A DNA stretch of 64,000 bases from Adineta steineri. Taxonomy: Eukaryota; Rotifera; Eurotatoria; Adinetida; Adinetidae. Below the pieces are notes generated by a model that did not search any database, was not told the origin of the DNA, and worked only from the letters and a program-made list of their open reading frames with translations. Below are positions 1-11,272 of this stretch, piece by piece. The DNA is taken from positions 71,647-135,646 of the forward strand of contig CAJNOI010000158.1 in assembly GCA_905250115.1 (NCBI GenBank), in the 5' to 3' direction. Position 1 is the stretch's first letter. Each line of letters begins with the position of its first letter. The translations under genes and the position numbers were made by a program.

Positions 1-2842
1 TAGATACAGTTCCGTTTGACATAGACAGATAAAAATAAAAATTAATTATATGAGATGTCGGTAGTTTACCAAAAAAAGATAATTATCTAAAAATAAGAAA
101 ATACGTTTCTTTCACTAATACAACAATCATTCAATGCTGTAAACGTGCTACATTTTTTTTTGGACCATTTACATCCTATAAATTTTGATCGCTCTATGTT
201 AATTAAAGCATTGTTATTCAAATAGATCCATCTAATTGAAAATAAAGACATTTGTTGATTTAATGATTAAAAATTCATGAAATACATGCCTTTTTCTATT
301 ATATAGTTTACTCTCGTCAAGTAAATTTATTTGTAGTTTAAATTTTCGAGATAAATCAAAACATATTTTTCTAGAAATTCAATTTATCAACATCATCTAA
401 TCGTATATTATTATTCTGACAACGAAGAATTAATGATTCCCATTTCATGAATATCGGATGAGAAGAGTGTAGCGCGGAAATAGTTAAAATACATGATTTA
501 TTAAGCAAAATCAAAATACATATTTTTTTCTAATCGGTTTTCTAAGATAAATAAAATATTGCATGCTTGGAAATAACAATTTATAATTTCAAGTAGCATC
601 ATTTGAATACAATGTTTAGAAAAAAAACGGTAAAAGATCATACTTAACAGACTTGAATAAAGATAAAAACAATCATTGAGTTATGTAAAACTCTTTTATA
701 TTTGTATTCATATCATCTTCATGTTTTACATAAATGAGGGGTAGCTGAACCTAGATTGTCATAGTCACTTAAGCTTACTATACTCATTAGCATCAAGTAC
801 AACTAACTACCGTATCTTTCTTGAGATAATATACTTTTTCTACGTTATAGAACTTCAATTAGAATATTATTATAATTAAATCGGTTCATTAACTTATTCC
901 TCTACAATTAATAAAAAGATTCATCAAATGACATATACAAATTCTGCCAAGCGTAAATTCTCTTCCGACTCATATTTCTCGGTGTAATTATCCAAACACT
1001 TAAGTATTTTGACTTTTTTTAATTTGCAAAATATAAATAATCTTTTAGTATATTTTATATCACGAACGTTAACACATATCATTAAGTTTTCTATTAGAGT
1101 GGAAAATTTTCTCTATCTAGGTCAGAATATTAATTGATTGATTTTCTATGATATTTTTCATGTCTGGTAAGTGAACATATACATAAATATTAAACTAAAA
1201 AAACATCTGCTTTTGCTTATATAGATTCACCCTATGAATTTTGTGAACAATACTGACTTTTCTATTGTAATATCAGTTAGTCTCGATTGGCAAGATTGTG
1301 AATAAATAAATAATAACATACTAGAAGATATTTAAATAGAAAAGAACAGCGTTAATACAAGAAAATTATCTTAATCATAACGTCTGTCAATAATAATGAT
1401 AAGAAATGACATGTCGATTTCTAAGAACATCTATGCTTTATTTCATTTATTATAAACATGACAATCTAAGTCTCTCCAAATTTAGGTTTTCTATATAAAA
1501 AAAAAGGAAGTTAATATAATAGACAAGAAACAACTTGACTTTTTCCAGAAATATATTATTTGACAAACAAAATGATTTAGATCTATTAGAAACTATCAGA
1601 GATTGACTTGTCGAAAATTCTATTATATATTCATTAATATAACTATCTCATACACAGAGAAAAGTATTCATTTTATTTTGTTTATCATTATTTTTTTAAT
1701 CTAAAAGAAAAAGGTATGAAAAATTCAACCTTGAATATTAGTTTTTTAATTTGTCTAAAACAGATTCTATTATTTTATATTATAAATTATAATTAAGAAA
1801 ATATAAGGAAACATGTTCAAGGACTAATATAGTAAAACTGAAACAGTCATAACTTTTAGTATCATTTACAAATAATTATATATAAGACAAGAGATTTTTC
1901 GTGTAGGAATATGATTATGACATATTGAGGACAAATGAATATACATTAATTAGATAAATATTTCTATACGACCTACGTACTTAGATTTATTTCATATCTA
2001 TTCGCAATTATTATATTAGAAATATTCAAAGAGATTGATTCAGTCAAACTTAATCAGATCATCGATACAATTAGAAGATTCCGAGTTTTCTATGAATCAA
2101 AGAAAAATCAGACTTTACTTTGGAGTATTTTTAAAAAATAAAAAATCTCTTTTTTTTATTATTTGTAGAGAAAATAATTAAGTTCTAATCCTTCAATTTA
2201 ATTGTAACAATCTTATTAATATAAGATAAAATTTGCGTCATTTATTCCATTTTTAGAATTTTTTCACGTAACAATCCAAGGTTTTTACAGACGCAATTCA
2301 TTCGTTAAATCGGATATGTAAATAGAATTTTACAAGAGAAAATAATTATTTCAAATACATGTAAGATACTATCCTTTCCCGAGAAAAGGAAATGACTTAG
2401 TGTGAAAATACTTATTCTCATTGCAATTAATTTTCTCATTCTTTTTTTTCCAAGTGAGAATGACGTACGTAGGCCGGAACAAGGTTACTATTTATTCATC
2501 AGACAACATATTGAAGATTGTTAGTTATGAATCATTTATTTTTAAAAATACCTTCCGTTTTTTCTTAGTTAAGACTTGTCAAACGAATAGTTTTTCCTAT
2601 AGATTCATCTAAAATACTAATTATTGATTAGTGCGAGTCATGAATTCATATTATTCTATTTTGAGAACAAAAAAAAAGAAGGCAGCTGTTAAGCTTATCA
2701 TATAATAAATGCACATTTCTCTTTTCTTGTCTCATTGCTCTATTGCGGACCTATTTGAGTAAGAACTGTGTTCTCGTTAAAGAAGGAAACATCATTTCTT
2801 TTTTTTAGATAACTTAATCATATTCAATTGACAAATTACAAA
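1..2842. other. AT-rich intergenic stretch, no gene seen
   Basis: About 2.8 kb of strongly AT-rich sequence upstream of the first receptor gene. Only very short open frames occur, none with recognisable composition or splice partners. No tRNA, terminal repeat or transposase remnant was recognised. Confidence 0.6.
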
Positions 2843-3892
2843 ATGAATAAAATCGATATTATTTCAAATCAATTAATGATCTATGCTGGCATAATTATGT
2901 ATTTATTTGGTTCAATTGGAAATATTTTAAATATATGGGTATTTACAATATGGTCTCGTTCTCCAAAACGATCACAGAAACATTATCGACATAGTCAAAC
3001 AAGTAATAGTTCATTATATTTACTTGCATCATCCGTCGCAAATTTATTTGTTATTATTTATCCTCTATTAACACGTATTATGTTTGATGGTTATCATTAT
3101 CGTGTAACAGACAAAAATGTATTTATATTATGTAAATTAAGATTTTATGTTTTACATACATTTGATTTAATATCATTGATATGTATTTGTATGGCAACAT
3201 TTGATCGATATTTAGTATCATCAAGAAAAGTTCGTTTACGAAAATTAAGTACAAGAAGACAACGAACAAAATTAATTATAGTATTTATTTTTTTTCTTAT
3301 TGGACTTCATAGTATACCAATAATTCTATATTATACTGTTTCAAATACAAATCAATGTACAATACTTTCAACAACATATTTATATTATTATTTATGTATA
3401 ATTCAAATAATCTTACATGGAATAATACCAATTATATTTCTTTCAATATTTGGTATATTAACATTTCAACAATTAAAAACAATAAAAACACGACATCATC
3501 ATCGTCCTGGTGGTGGTCTTAGTAGTGATAAACAATTATCACGTATGCTTTTATTAATGTCACTTGCAATTATATTATCATCAATACCATATTGTATGGA
3601 ACAAATTTATGAAGTTATGTTTATTCGTGATAATCGTTTAAAATCATCCTATTTTTTTCTTTATCATGTTATATCACATATATTATATTATACAAATCCA
3701 GTAACAAGTTTTTATATCTATTATATTTCAACACCTAATTTTCGTATTCAAGTAAAGAAGATTATTTTTTGTAAGACACATATTCATTATCTTGTTTATT
3801 ATCAAGTGACAGGAGTAACTTCTTCGTCACAAAGTACATCTGTTAATATATGTAGTAAAAGTGAACACCATTCGAAAATTAATATTTCCTAA
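2843..3892 (+). CDS. Rhodopsin-like 7TM receptor (FMRFamide-receptor-like), intronless
   Basis: A 349-residue seven-transmembrane protein of the class A GPCR fold, presumably a plasma-membrane peptide receptor; the ligand cannot be read from sequence. The open frame reaches back to a TTG at 2828, but the first ATG is at 2843, so that start is used. TM1 contains GSIGNILNIWVF (the N of class A TM1). TM2 begins with SLYLLASSVANL. TM3 ends in ATFDRY, a DRY-type G-protein coupling motif, after a conserved Cys (FILCKLRFY). TM7 carries NPVTSFYIYY, an NPxxY-like motif, followed by a short basic tail. A close paralog lies at 30564-31532 with the same TM1 and TM7 phrases. There are no introns, unlike the one-intron receptor at 17680-18728. 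Family assignment is firm; physiological role is unknown. Confidence 0.87.
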   Translation: MNKIDIISNQLMIYAGIIMYLFGSIGNILNIWVFTIWSRSPKRSQKHYRHSQTSNSSLYLLASSVANLFVIIYPLLTRIMFDGYHYRVTDKNVFILCKLRFYVLHTFDLISLICICMATFDRYLVSSRKVRLRKLSTRRQRTKLIIVFIFFLIGLHSIPIILYYTVSNTNQCTILSTTYLYYYLCIIQIILHGIIPIIFLSIFGILTFQQLKTIKTRHHHRPGGGLSSDKQLSRMLLLMSLAIILSSIPYCMEQIYEVMFIRDNRLKSSYFFLYHVISHILYYTNPVTSFYIYYISTPNFRIQVKKIIFCKTHIHYLVYYQVTGVTSSSQSTSVNICSKSEHHSKINIS

Positions 3893-5056
3893 TTATAAAT
3901 ATGTGAATATGTTTTAACATTTTATTTTACTATTCAAAATTGTTTAATAGAATTCTATGTGCAACATTTTTCTTATTCTTCTTCATTTATTTCTCAGGTA
4001 ATATAAAAGGATGTCTGAAAGAGAAAATCATACCATGACATGAGCTTACTTTGTAAAAAACAAATTGAAGTATTTAATTAATTAGAATATCGATTACAGT
4101 AATTTAATAATCATAAAAAAGATACTAAGCTGCTTTTGTTGAAAAACATTTTCAGTGAAGATCTAAAGAGCAGACTTCTCACTTTACATAATAGCAAAAC
4201 ATGTCTCAGTTTTTATAAAATGCGCATTTTCATATTATATATACTGGTCTATAGTTACGATGGTGTTCACTACAGTGAGAAGTTTTATTGTATTTGATTT
4301 TTTTTTCGTTTATAATATTTTAATTTTGTTTTACAAATTATTTATTATCAATAAAAGAATATGTTTTTTTGTATGGCAGGTACATTATAATAGTGCTTTT
4401 TATTAACAGACTATATTAATGATTTCTATAAATACAACTTATAAATTGTCTGAACAATTTTTTTCAAATAGTTACCGGAAGATAGATGAATATAATAATG
4501 ATTAAAAAATGAAGGATAAAAGAAGAAAGAGTAGGTGTGATATAAAATGGCTAAATTTCCCTAAATAATGGAAAAATAAAATATTCTAGTAAATGATCGT
4601 CTGTTGTATTATTAATTCATTTTGAGGATGTCGGTGTGGCCTGATTGAATCAACCCACATCCTCACCTTTGATGATTTGCTTAAAATAGTAAGACTATAT
4701 TAAAGTAAAGTCTTGGCACCTTTGAATATTGTTTTAACTTAAGAAAAATAATAGTCACTTTTAAAGGTTAATAGATTACAACCTCTTTATAAATGCTGCA
4801 AGGAAACAACCTACGTCATTATATATGTTGTATCATATTTTGAAAATCGATAGGACGACGCCTACCCACCCGGAAACTTCTGATTACACTACTAATACTG
4901 TCTGAGAAATGACTTAGTCTTATATGACTTTTGAAAACTGGTGACCTCTATAATCATTATTTTTCTGACTTTAATTTCAGTGGATTTGAATTACTATTGA
5001 ACGTATCGGTGAGAATTAAAGTAAAACAGGATCCTTAATATTAATTAGAATATTCA
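3893..5056. other. Intergenic region with one short hairpin
   Basis: 1.2 kb of AT-rich spacer between the receptor and the PPR gene. The only structure noticed is the hairpin at 4623-4665, annotated separately. No coding signal was seen. Confidence 0.5.
4623..4665. repeat. Short hairpin, G-rich arm then C-rich arm
   Basis: The arm TGAGGATGT (4623-4631) is complementary to ACATCCTCA (4657-4665), with GGTGTGG inside the left side and AACCC inside the right. It resembles hairpins at 16538-16606, 17357-17427, 19941-20014 and 32096-32131, which also place a GTGTGG-like segment before a CACCC-like segment. It lies about 730 bp past the stop of the upstream receptor. Function unknown. Confidence 0.5.
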
Positions 5057-7751
5057 ATGTTGAGGAAATTACTTACTTATCATTTAGCAAATATAAATAA
5101 CTTTGTTAAACGATCGATTATTATTGAAAAGAATGAACGGAATCTAGTTACTCAAATGAAATCAATGAATAATAATAAACAATTCAAAAAAGCACTTCAA
5201 TTATTTGATGAACATAATAACAATAATACGAATACTGATCAAATGTCTAATTTAGTTTTCACACAAGTTTTAAAATCATGTACCGGATTACGTGATTTTC
5301 AACGTGGAACTAAGATTCATAGTATTGTTTCAAATCGTTTGAATAAAGATTCATATTTATTAACATCTTTAATTCATTTCTACAGTAAATATGAGAAAAT
5401 ATAAAACTGTCGAATATTCTCGTTTTTGTTATTAAAGTGCAATGTAATCAAGTAAGACAAGCTGAAGAATTATTTAACATGATTAAGGAAAAAACATTAC
5501 CTATGTTTGGTGCTTTGATGAAAGGTAAATATCAATATTTATTTCATATAAGATAGACATTATTCTATATTAGGTTATATTACAAATCATCAAGCAAATA
5601 AAGTTATTACATTATTTGATCAGATTGATCATCCTGATGAAACTATATATATCCTTGTTTTAAATGCATGTGCTCAATTAAAAACTAATCAAGCATTAAT
5701 TTTAACAAAACAAATTGTTAACATTGTTCAAGATAAACTTCAATCAAATTCCTATCTTTCAACTTCATTATTAGATGCATTAGCTAAATGTGGTGATATG
5801 GTAGAAGCTGAAAGATTATTTCATTCATTAGTAAATAAAATCTCACCTATGCATGGTGCATTGATGAAAGGTAAATGATTATTCGTATAAAGGAAATCTG
5901 ATTTAGTAAGAATGAGTTGTTTTTTCAGGATATATAGAAAATCAAATGGAAAATAAAGTTATTGAACATTTCAAACATATAGAAAAACCTAGTGAAAGTG
6001 TTTTAACTCTTTTCTTTAATGCATGTGCTCAATTAAAGACTGACGAAGCATTAAATTTAATTAAAAAAACTTCAAAAACTATTTCGAAATCATTCAGTTT
6101 AAATTCTCGTCTTTTAACATCTCTATTAGATGCATTAGTTAAATGTGGAGATTTAAATTATGCACAAAACTTATTCGATCAATTACCGCAAAAAACATTA
6201 TCAATGTATAAGGTTATGATTAATGGATATTTAAAAGAAAATAATTCTTTTAAAATATTAAATCTATTTTCTGAAATGAAATTAAAGCATATTGAAATTG
6301 ATCATATCATTTGGACTTCTATCATAAAAGCTTTAGCTTATATTGGAGATTTGGAGTTATCTAAATCTATTGTTGAACAAATGCCTGAATCTTGTTTGAT
6401 TGATAATCAAATACACAATGCATTGATTCATATGTGGGTAAGTTTAAAGACAAAAAAGATGTTTTTTCATTTTATAATCAATAGGGAAAGAGTGGTTGTG
6501 TTGATGGAGCAGAGAAAATTTTCAAAAAAATTTCTCAACCAAATACTATTGGATATGCAGCAATGAGTAAGTAATTATTAAATTGTCTTTTTAGAAATGT
6601 AAAACATATTTTGATCAATAGTTAATGCTTATGGTTTAAATGGACAAGGTTTAAAAGCCATTGAACTTTATGAACAAGTTCCTGATGAATTCATCAATGA
6701 AGCTACTTATATTTGTATTTTGAATGCATGTTCACATGCTGGACTTGTTAATAAAGCTTTGTTAATATTTAACAAAATCGAAATGAAAACAGAAAGAATT
6801 TATACAGTTATGGTATAATAAAATAGTGATATAACTTTGAAGTATTTTAATAATATTCTTTTGTAGATCGATTGTCTTAGTCGATCATTTTTTTTCATAG
6901 AAGCACAACAGTTAATCAATGAATATGAATCGTCTCATTTACCTTCAGCACCTATGTATTGTAAGTGCTATTTTATGAGAATATTCAAGCATGTTTTATT
7001 TATTTTCAGTGGCATTATTATCTGCTGCTCGAAACGCGAAAAATCATCATTTATCACAAGAAATTTATAATCGTATGAAGAAGCATTTTCCTCAATTATC
7101 AGATTCAATAACATCAGCTGCAATTCTTCTTTCTAATGTTTATGGATCAGTAGGTGATATGGAGAAAGTATCTGAAATCAGAACTAAATTAAATCCATCT
7201 GGTGCAAAGAAAAAAATTGGCCTTTCATGGACTGTTATAGATGGACAAGTTTATGTGAGTTGAAATAATTAATCGGTAGTGTTTTTTTTATTTTAAGATA
7301 TATCCACTAATTTTATTTATAGGAATTTCGAGCTCATGATCAATCTCATCCTCAATCAAAAGAAATTTATGATGAAATTGAAAAAATCTCAAATGAACTT
7401 GTTCAACATGGTCACCAATACGATTCCAGTTGGATTACACGACCAATTAATCAAGATGAAACAGTTTCATCTGTACTTTGTGGGCATAGTGAAAGACTTG
7501 CTATTGCATGGAATTTTGTTGCCAAACCGAATACATCACGAATTCAATTGGGAAAAAATCTTCGCATTTGTGGAGATTGTCGTAAGTTATCATGCGAGTT
7601 ATTTTTCTTTTTGAAAATTTTCTTTTTCTTTGTAGATAGTGCAATAAAACTCATTGCTAATATTCGTCAATGTGAAATTGTTGTTCGAGATGCAAACAGA
7701 ATTCATCATTTTTTTAAAAATGGTCAATGCTCGTGCAATAATTTTTTCTAA
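5057..7751 (+). CDS. DYW-type pentatricopeptide repeat (PPR) protein, ten exons
   Basis: Exons 5057-5384, 5438-5524, 5574-5870, 5929-6437, 6485-6566, 6622-6812, 6867-6960, 7010-7254, 7323-7581 and 7636-7751 join to 2208 nt, or 735 residues. Introns are 47-68 bp with GT...AG ends. The basic N-terminus (MLRKLLTYHLANINNFVKR) could target mitochondria. Repeated units such as LLDALVKCGDLNYAQNLFDQ and ILNACSHAGLVNKALLIF are helical PPR repeats that bind RNA. An E region (LSNVYGSVGDMEKV, then SWTVIDGQVYEF) precedes a DYW cytidine-deaminase domain with HSERLA and CGDCHSAIK, the HxE and CxxC zinc/catalytic motifs. It ends RDANRIHHFFKNGQCSC then NNFF instead of the usual DYW. An intron splits the CxxC|H motif. 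In plants such proteins perform C-to-U organelle RNA editing; DYW-PPRs outside plants, including bdelloids, are reported and attributed to horizontal transfer. Editing activity here is inference. Confidence 0.92.
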
Positions 7752-9087
7752 TTTGTTTTCTTTTCTTGGAAGAAAAATAAAAAATTATCTCGTCTTTATA
7801 TGAAAGGTGTGCGCATTGTAGGGCCCGTCTAACATTAACTAAGTAGTTCTTTTCCATCTACACACAAAAGTGAAAGATATATTTCCACATTATAAACATT
7901 AGTTTTTTTATTTGATTTTATGAATTTTAAAATTTATCTTAACTAATATATATTACGCGTAGAATACACGATTAAACAAAATGATGTTAATTGTATATCG
8001 AGTCTTTTCTTGTTCATTTGACGTTGGTATCTGATCATTATTGAGAACATTTTTATTTCAATCAATTGAATTCCCGCTGTTGGTTTAATATATAGATCAA
8101 TTACTGATGATAAGAATAAAATTATCTTTTAATGAAATAATCATACAATAGTTATTTAATTGATGCACGAAATGTACCGATTTTTTTCCAGTAGAGCAAA
8201 ACATTTGAACCGGTCCGATCTGGAAAAATCAGACCCGTTCCAAATCTAATTTCGTCATATCTCAATAGAAACGCAAGCTCTTTTAGAGTTATTACTAGGA
8301 CACAACTTTACTATCCGATAAAAAATCATTGTAATCGGAGGGGGCACCTGGAAAGGCTCCTTTGTGAGTGATCGTTACTTAATTCGATAATGTTTGAAAC
8401 TTTAATTAGTGACGCGTTAAAAGTACACTGCACACTTTTGAATGAATAATTGAGCCATATCCTAAAATAAAACTGCAGCTGTCTGCACTATTCTCTCATC
8501 TTAAATGGATCAAGTCTTTTGTGGTTTAACAACAACTTTATTCTTCAACAAAGATATACGACATCAATTAACAATATAACTATTGCTATTTGTGACGATT
8601 TCTGATGGAAGAGGTGTATATGCTGACGATACTACGCCATTCTTCATTTCTTTCTCTCAAGAATCGCATCGTTCTGATACAAAACACATGCTTATCTACT
8701 CGTCTGCCACATAGAACGAAAGCAAAGAGAATGCCAAAGTACACCGAAGTAAGGACATAAAAAAGTTAATCCATTCGATGAGAAGAATCGAAAGGACAAA
8801 AGCGCATAATAAAGAGAGCGTTACACTATTCTAATTTAAAAGGCATCATCTAACTATCACCAGTATTTTAAATTCTTTGATGAGCTAAACTCTGATCTCA
8901 CTGCCTTTTGAAAATTACAGTTAACTAGTTCTCACAAGCGTACAATTGAATTAATGCCAGCTTGGTGGGCTAAATTGACGATATTAATCTATCAATTCAA
9001 TGTGTGTGCAAGTTTCACAAATTTAATCTTATATTTCTTTTATCGAGAAAGGAAAATATAACATTTAAAAAAAACAATAAAATATTA
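7752..9087. other. Intergenic region between PPR and LanM-like genes
   Basis: 1.3 kb without a supported gene. It is the downstream flank of the minus-strand LanM-like gene, so a lost cyclase domain would lie here if it had decayed in place. No LanC-like zinc motif or long minus-strand frame was seen. A slightly more GC-rich patch around 8200-8420 looks like an old unrecognised repeat. Confidence 0.5.
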
Positions 9088-10821
9088 TTAATCTTGCAAG
9101 CAATTGTAGCAAGGGCAATATGAAGTAATGACTGGATTTGATTTTATTACGTTTCTTAAAATTGCGATCTGTCTGTTGCAATATATGTCACTAGCATGCT
9201 TAATATTCCAATGTATTTGTTCCATTGCTGAATATTTAAAATAATTGGCACATTTTCCATTGTCTCCCATAAACAAATCTTTACCACTTGGTTGATGAGT
9301 AAAGTATGGAATGTTGAGTTGAAGTAATTCATTGATCTCACATTCAGCTAATTGCGAATTTAAATTGGATGAATGTAATTGAAGATAGCCTTCTAAATAT
9401 TGACGAGCTACTTCTTGGTTAGCTGAGAACTGTGGCTGTTGTAAACGTCGAATTAGCATGGCATAAAATAATGTTGTACGAATTAGTGCTCGAGCCGAAG
9501 TTATCTTTTTTATTGCACACCAAAACTCATTATCACCATCCAATAACACTGCTGCATGATTTTTTATATGTTGATAAGTGTGCATATAACCTTCAATAGA
9601 TTCGTCCAGAAATGATTCGATTGTATAAGCTTGCTTATCTAAGCAAGGAGCATTTTGTAAGATCGTGTATATTGGTTCTGTTGAAGATTCATCTGCCATT
9701 ATATCATTTTCATTTCGGATGAAACGTACTTTAATGTCATCGGTATGGTCATTGATGATACGCGGTTGAAAAATCTTTTTAATATAACCAGCTGCTTGGA
9801 AAGCTGAACAACTTTCACTTCGATCACATTTTTTAATGTAATCTGATTTTTCGATTAAGCCCGTAAATGCTATACTTCGCTCTTGTTCCAATGAGCCTAT
9901 TTGCACTTCTAATTCATCAATAGGAAAGTTATGAAAAAGTGTTTCACTATCAATAAGATACGGATATTCTCCATGAGCAATTAAATTTTCACAATGTCCA
10001 TCACAATAGTTTAAAGTATCTAAAACAGCTAACATGCTTCCGCTGCGCTTGTAATAGTTTCTCATTTCATACATACTATTGCAGGACTTATGCTCTATAT
10101 ATTCGTACCATGAATAATTATTTTTTTTTATGAATTTACGTGTTTTAATATCGTATGGATGAGAGAGATCTAACAAATTAATAAATACTTGTAATGCTTG
10201 ATCGACAGAAGAATCACAGTTTTTATATACTAATTTTTGCTTATCTTGAAAAGTCAATAAAATGACTGTTCGCCCTTCTTGATGTCTGTCAGAGCCAGAT
10301 ACATGAATTTGAAGAAGATTTACCAGATTGGCATCCACGGACAGCGTATTGCTAATATCATTCCTATCTTTAACTAGACAGTTCAAGCATGTTTTGATAT
10401 TTTCAACTGTGGAAAGACAGAATGTTTTAATACGCGTGAATATAAAAGGATATTTCTGAATAACTTCACGAGCCACATTCGTCCATGAATGTTTTGAAGA
10501 GTCAATAAAAAAATTTCGATACCTTTCATGAGGTGTTAGAGTATTGTTCTCACATTTGTGTACGTGTATTTCATAGGCAACAATGGGCAGTATCATATCG
10601 TCTAGTTCATCTGCTAAATGTTGCATTACATCAAATAATACACCAGCAGTATTAATACATCCAAGTTCTTCCACTTGACTGATTAATTGTTGAGCAATAT
10701 TTTGTAAATCATTAATATAATATTGAGCACGAAACATGTCACGATACTTAATACCTTGCAGAATTCCATTGCAAACGCTGTTCATTTTAAAATCTAGAAA
10801 ATAAACTTCGATGACTATCAT
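9088..10821 (-). CDS. LanM-type lanthipeptide synthetase dehydratase domain (DUF4135), cyclase absent
   Basis: An intronless 577-residue protein matching the N-terminal dehydratase of bacterial class II lanthipeptide synthetases, which phosphorylate Ser/Thr of a precursor peptide and eliminate phosphate to give dehydro residues. Visible landmarks: SDRHQEGRTV (177-186), K200 in KLVYK, WYEYIEHKSC (238-247), the catalytic-loop pattern D274-x-H276-x-x-N279 (DGHCENLIAHGEYP), and D291-x-E293 in LIDSETLFH. These match the kinase-like active-site motifs of the family. The C-terminal part (LNIPYFTHQPSGKDLFMGD) still fits the end of the dehydratase. Full LanM is about 1000 residues with a LanC-like zinc cyclase; here the protein stops cleanly at the domain end with CPCYNCLQD. 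The start could instead be Met13 (10785). There is no Shine-Dalgarno sequence and base composition resembles its neighbours. It shares a continuous contig with the intron-rich PPR gene, which argues against contamination. Likely an old bacterial acquisition; substrate unknown. Confidence 0.9.
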   Translation of the reverse strand: MIVIEVYFLDFKMNSVCNGILQGIKYRDMFRAQYYINDLQNIAQQLISQVEELGCINTAGVLFDVMQHLADELDDMILPIVAYEIHVHKCENNTLTPHERYRNFFIDSSKHSWTNVAREVIQKYPFIFTRIKTFCLSTVENIKTCLNCLVKDRNDISNTLSVDANLVNLLQIHVSGSDRHQEGRTVILLTFQDKQKLVYKNCDSSVDQALQVFINLLDLSHPYDIKTRKFIKKNNYSWYEYIEHKSCNSMYEMRNYYKRSGSMLAVLDTLNYCDGHCENLIAHGEYPYLIDSETLFHNFPIDELEVQIGSLEQERSIAFTGLIEKSDYIKKCDRSESCSAFQAAGYIKKIFQPRIINDHTDDIKVRFIRNENDIMADESSTEPIYTILQNAPCLDKQAYTIESFLDESIEGYMHTYQHIKNHAAVLLDGDNEFWCAIKKITSARALIRTTLFYAMLIRRLQQPQFSANQEVARQYLEGYLQLHSSNLNSQLAECEINELLQLNIPYFTHQPSGKDLFMGDNGKCANYFKYSAMEQIHWNIKHASDIYCNRQIAILRNVIKSNPVITSYCPCYNCLQD

Positions 10822-11272
10822 GTAACTAAATGAGTAGTATAATATAAATATTCATATTCACACACAACCTAAGCATTATATATGGAAGAAATGGGGATCA
10901 TTATAGAAGTTATTATCAAACTTTATAATGCATACGTATATATCTCGTAAAAGAAATTATAGTGCAAATTGAGCATATATTATGCCATCTCCTATTAACT
11001 AATGTTTGCGTACATTGATATTTTCAGAATTTTGTGCTATGAGAGAGAAAGTGAAGGTACATGGTGTGGACCTANNNNNNNNNNTCAAATAATAAGTCAA
11101 TAGCAAACAGAGCAAATAATGCGAGAGCGTGATTTTCATAAAGTTGACGTCGAGTAATCTCATGTTTCATAATAATAGGAAACAGTCTATGGTTAAAGTC
11201 ATATATCAACAAAAAAATGAGACAACTTCGACGATTTACCTTAGTAGTCACTTGTTCATTTTTTTCTACATA
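10822..11272. promoter_or_regulatory. Divergent intergenic region, LanM-like (-) and pentapeptide/NHL (+)
   Basis: A 451-bp spacer separates two divergently transcribed genes, so it should hold both promoters. It is interrupted by a 10-N gap. No TATA box or other element can be placed with confidence. The reading frame of the plus-strand gene is open back to 11129, but the Met at 11273 is preferred because it starts just before the acidic N-terminus and transmembrane segment. Confidence 0.4.
11075..11084. other. Assembly gap (10 N)
   Basis: Ten consecutive N between the LanM-like and pentapeptide/NHL genes. Linkage across this point depends on scaffolding. Confidence 0.99.

Noticed and set aside
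2421-2612. 63-codon plus-strand open frame upstream of the first receptor
   Set aside because: AT-driven composition, no domain, no splice partner in frame.
7752-9087. Possible decayed LanC cyclase downstream of the LanM-like gene
   Set aside because: No zinc-ligand motif or long minus-strand frame was visible; absence looks clean, though a profile search was not possible.
9156-9341. Minus-strand open frame inside the LanM-like gene
   Set aside because: Shadow of the long LanM frame in another register.
9088-10821. LanM-like gene as bacterial contamination
   Set aside because: It is contiguous, with no N gap, with the intron-rich PPR gene, has no Shine-Dalgarno sequence and shares the local AT bias.
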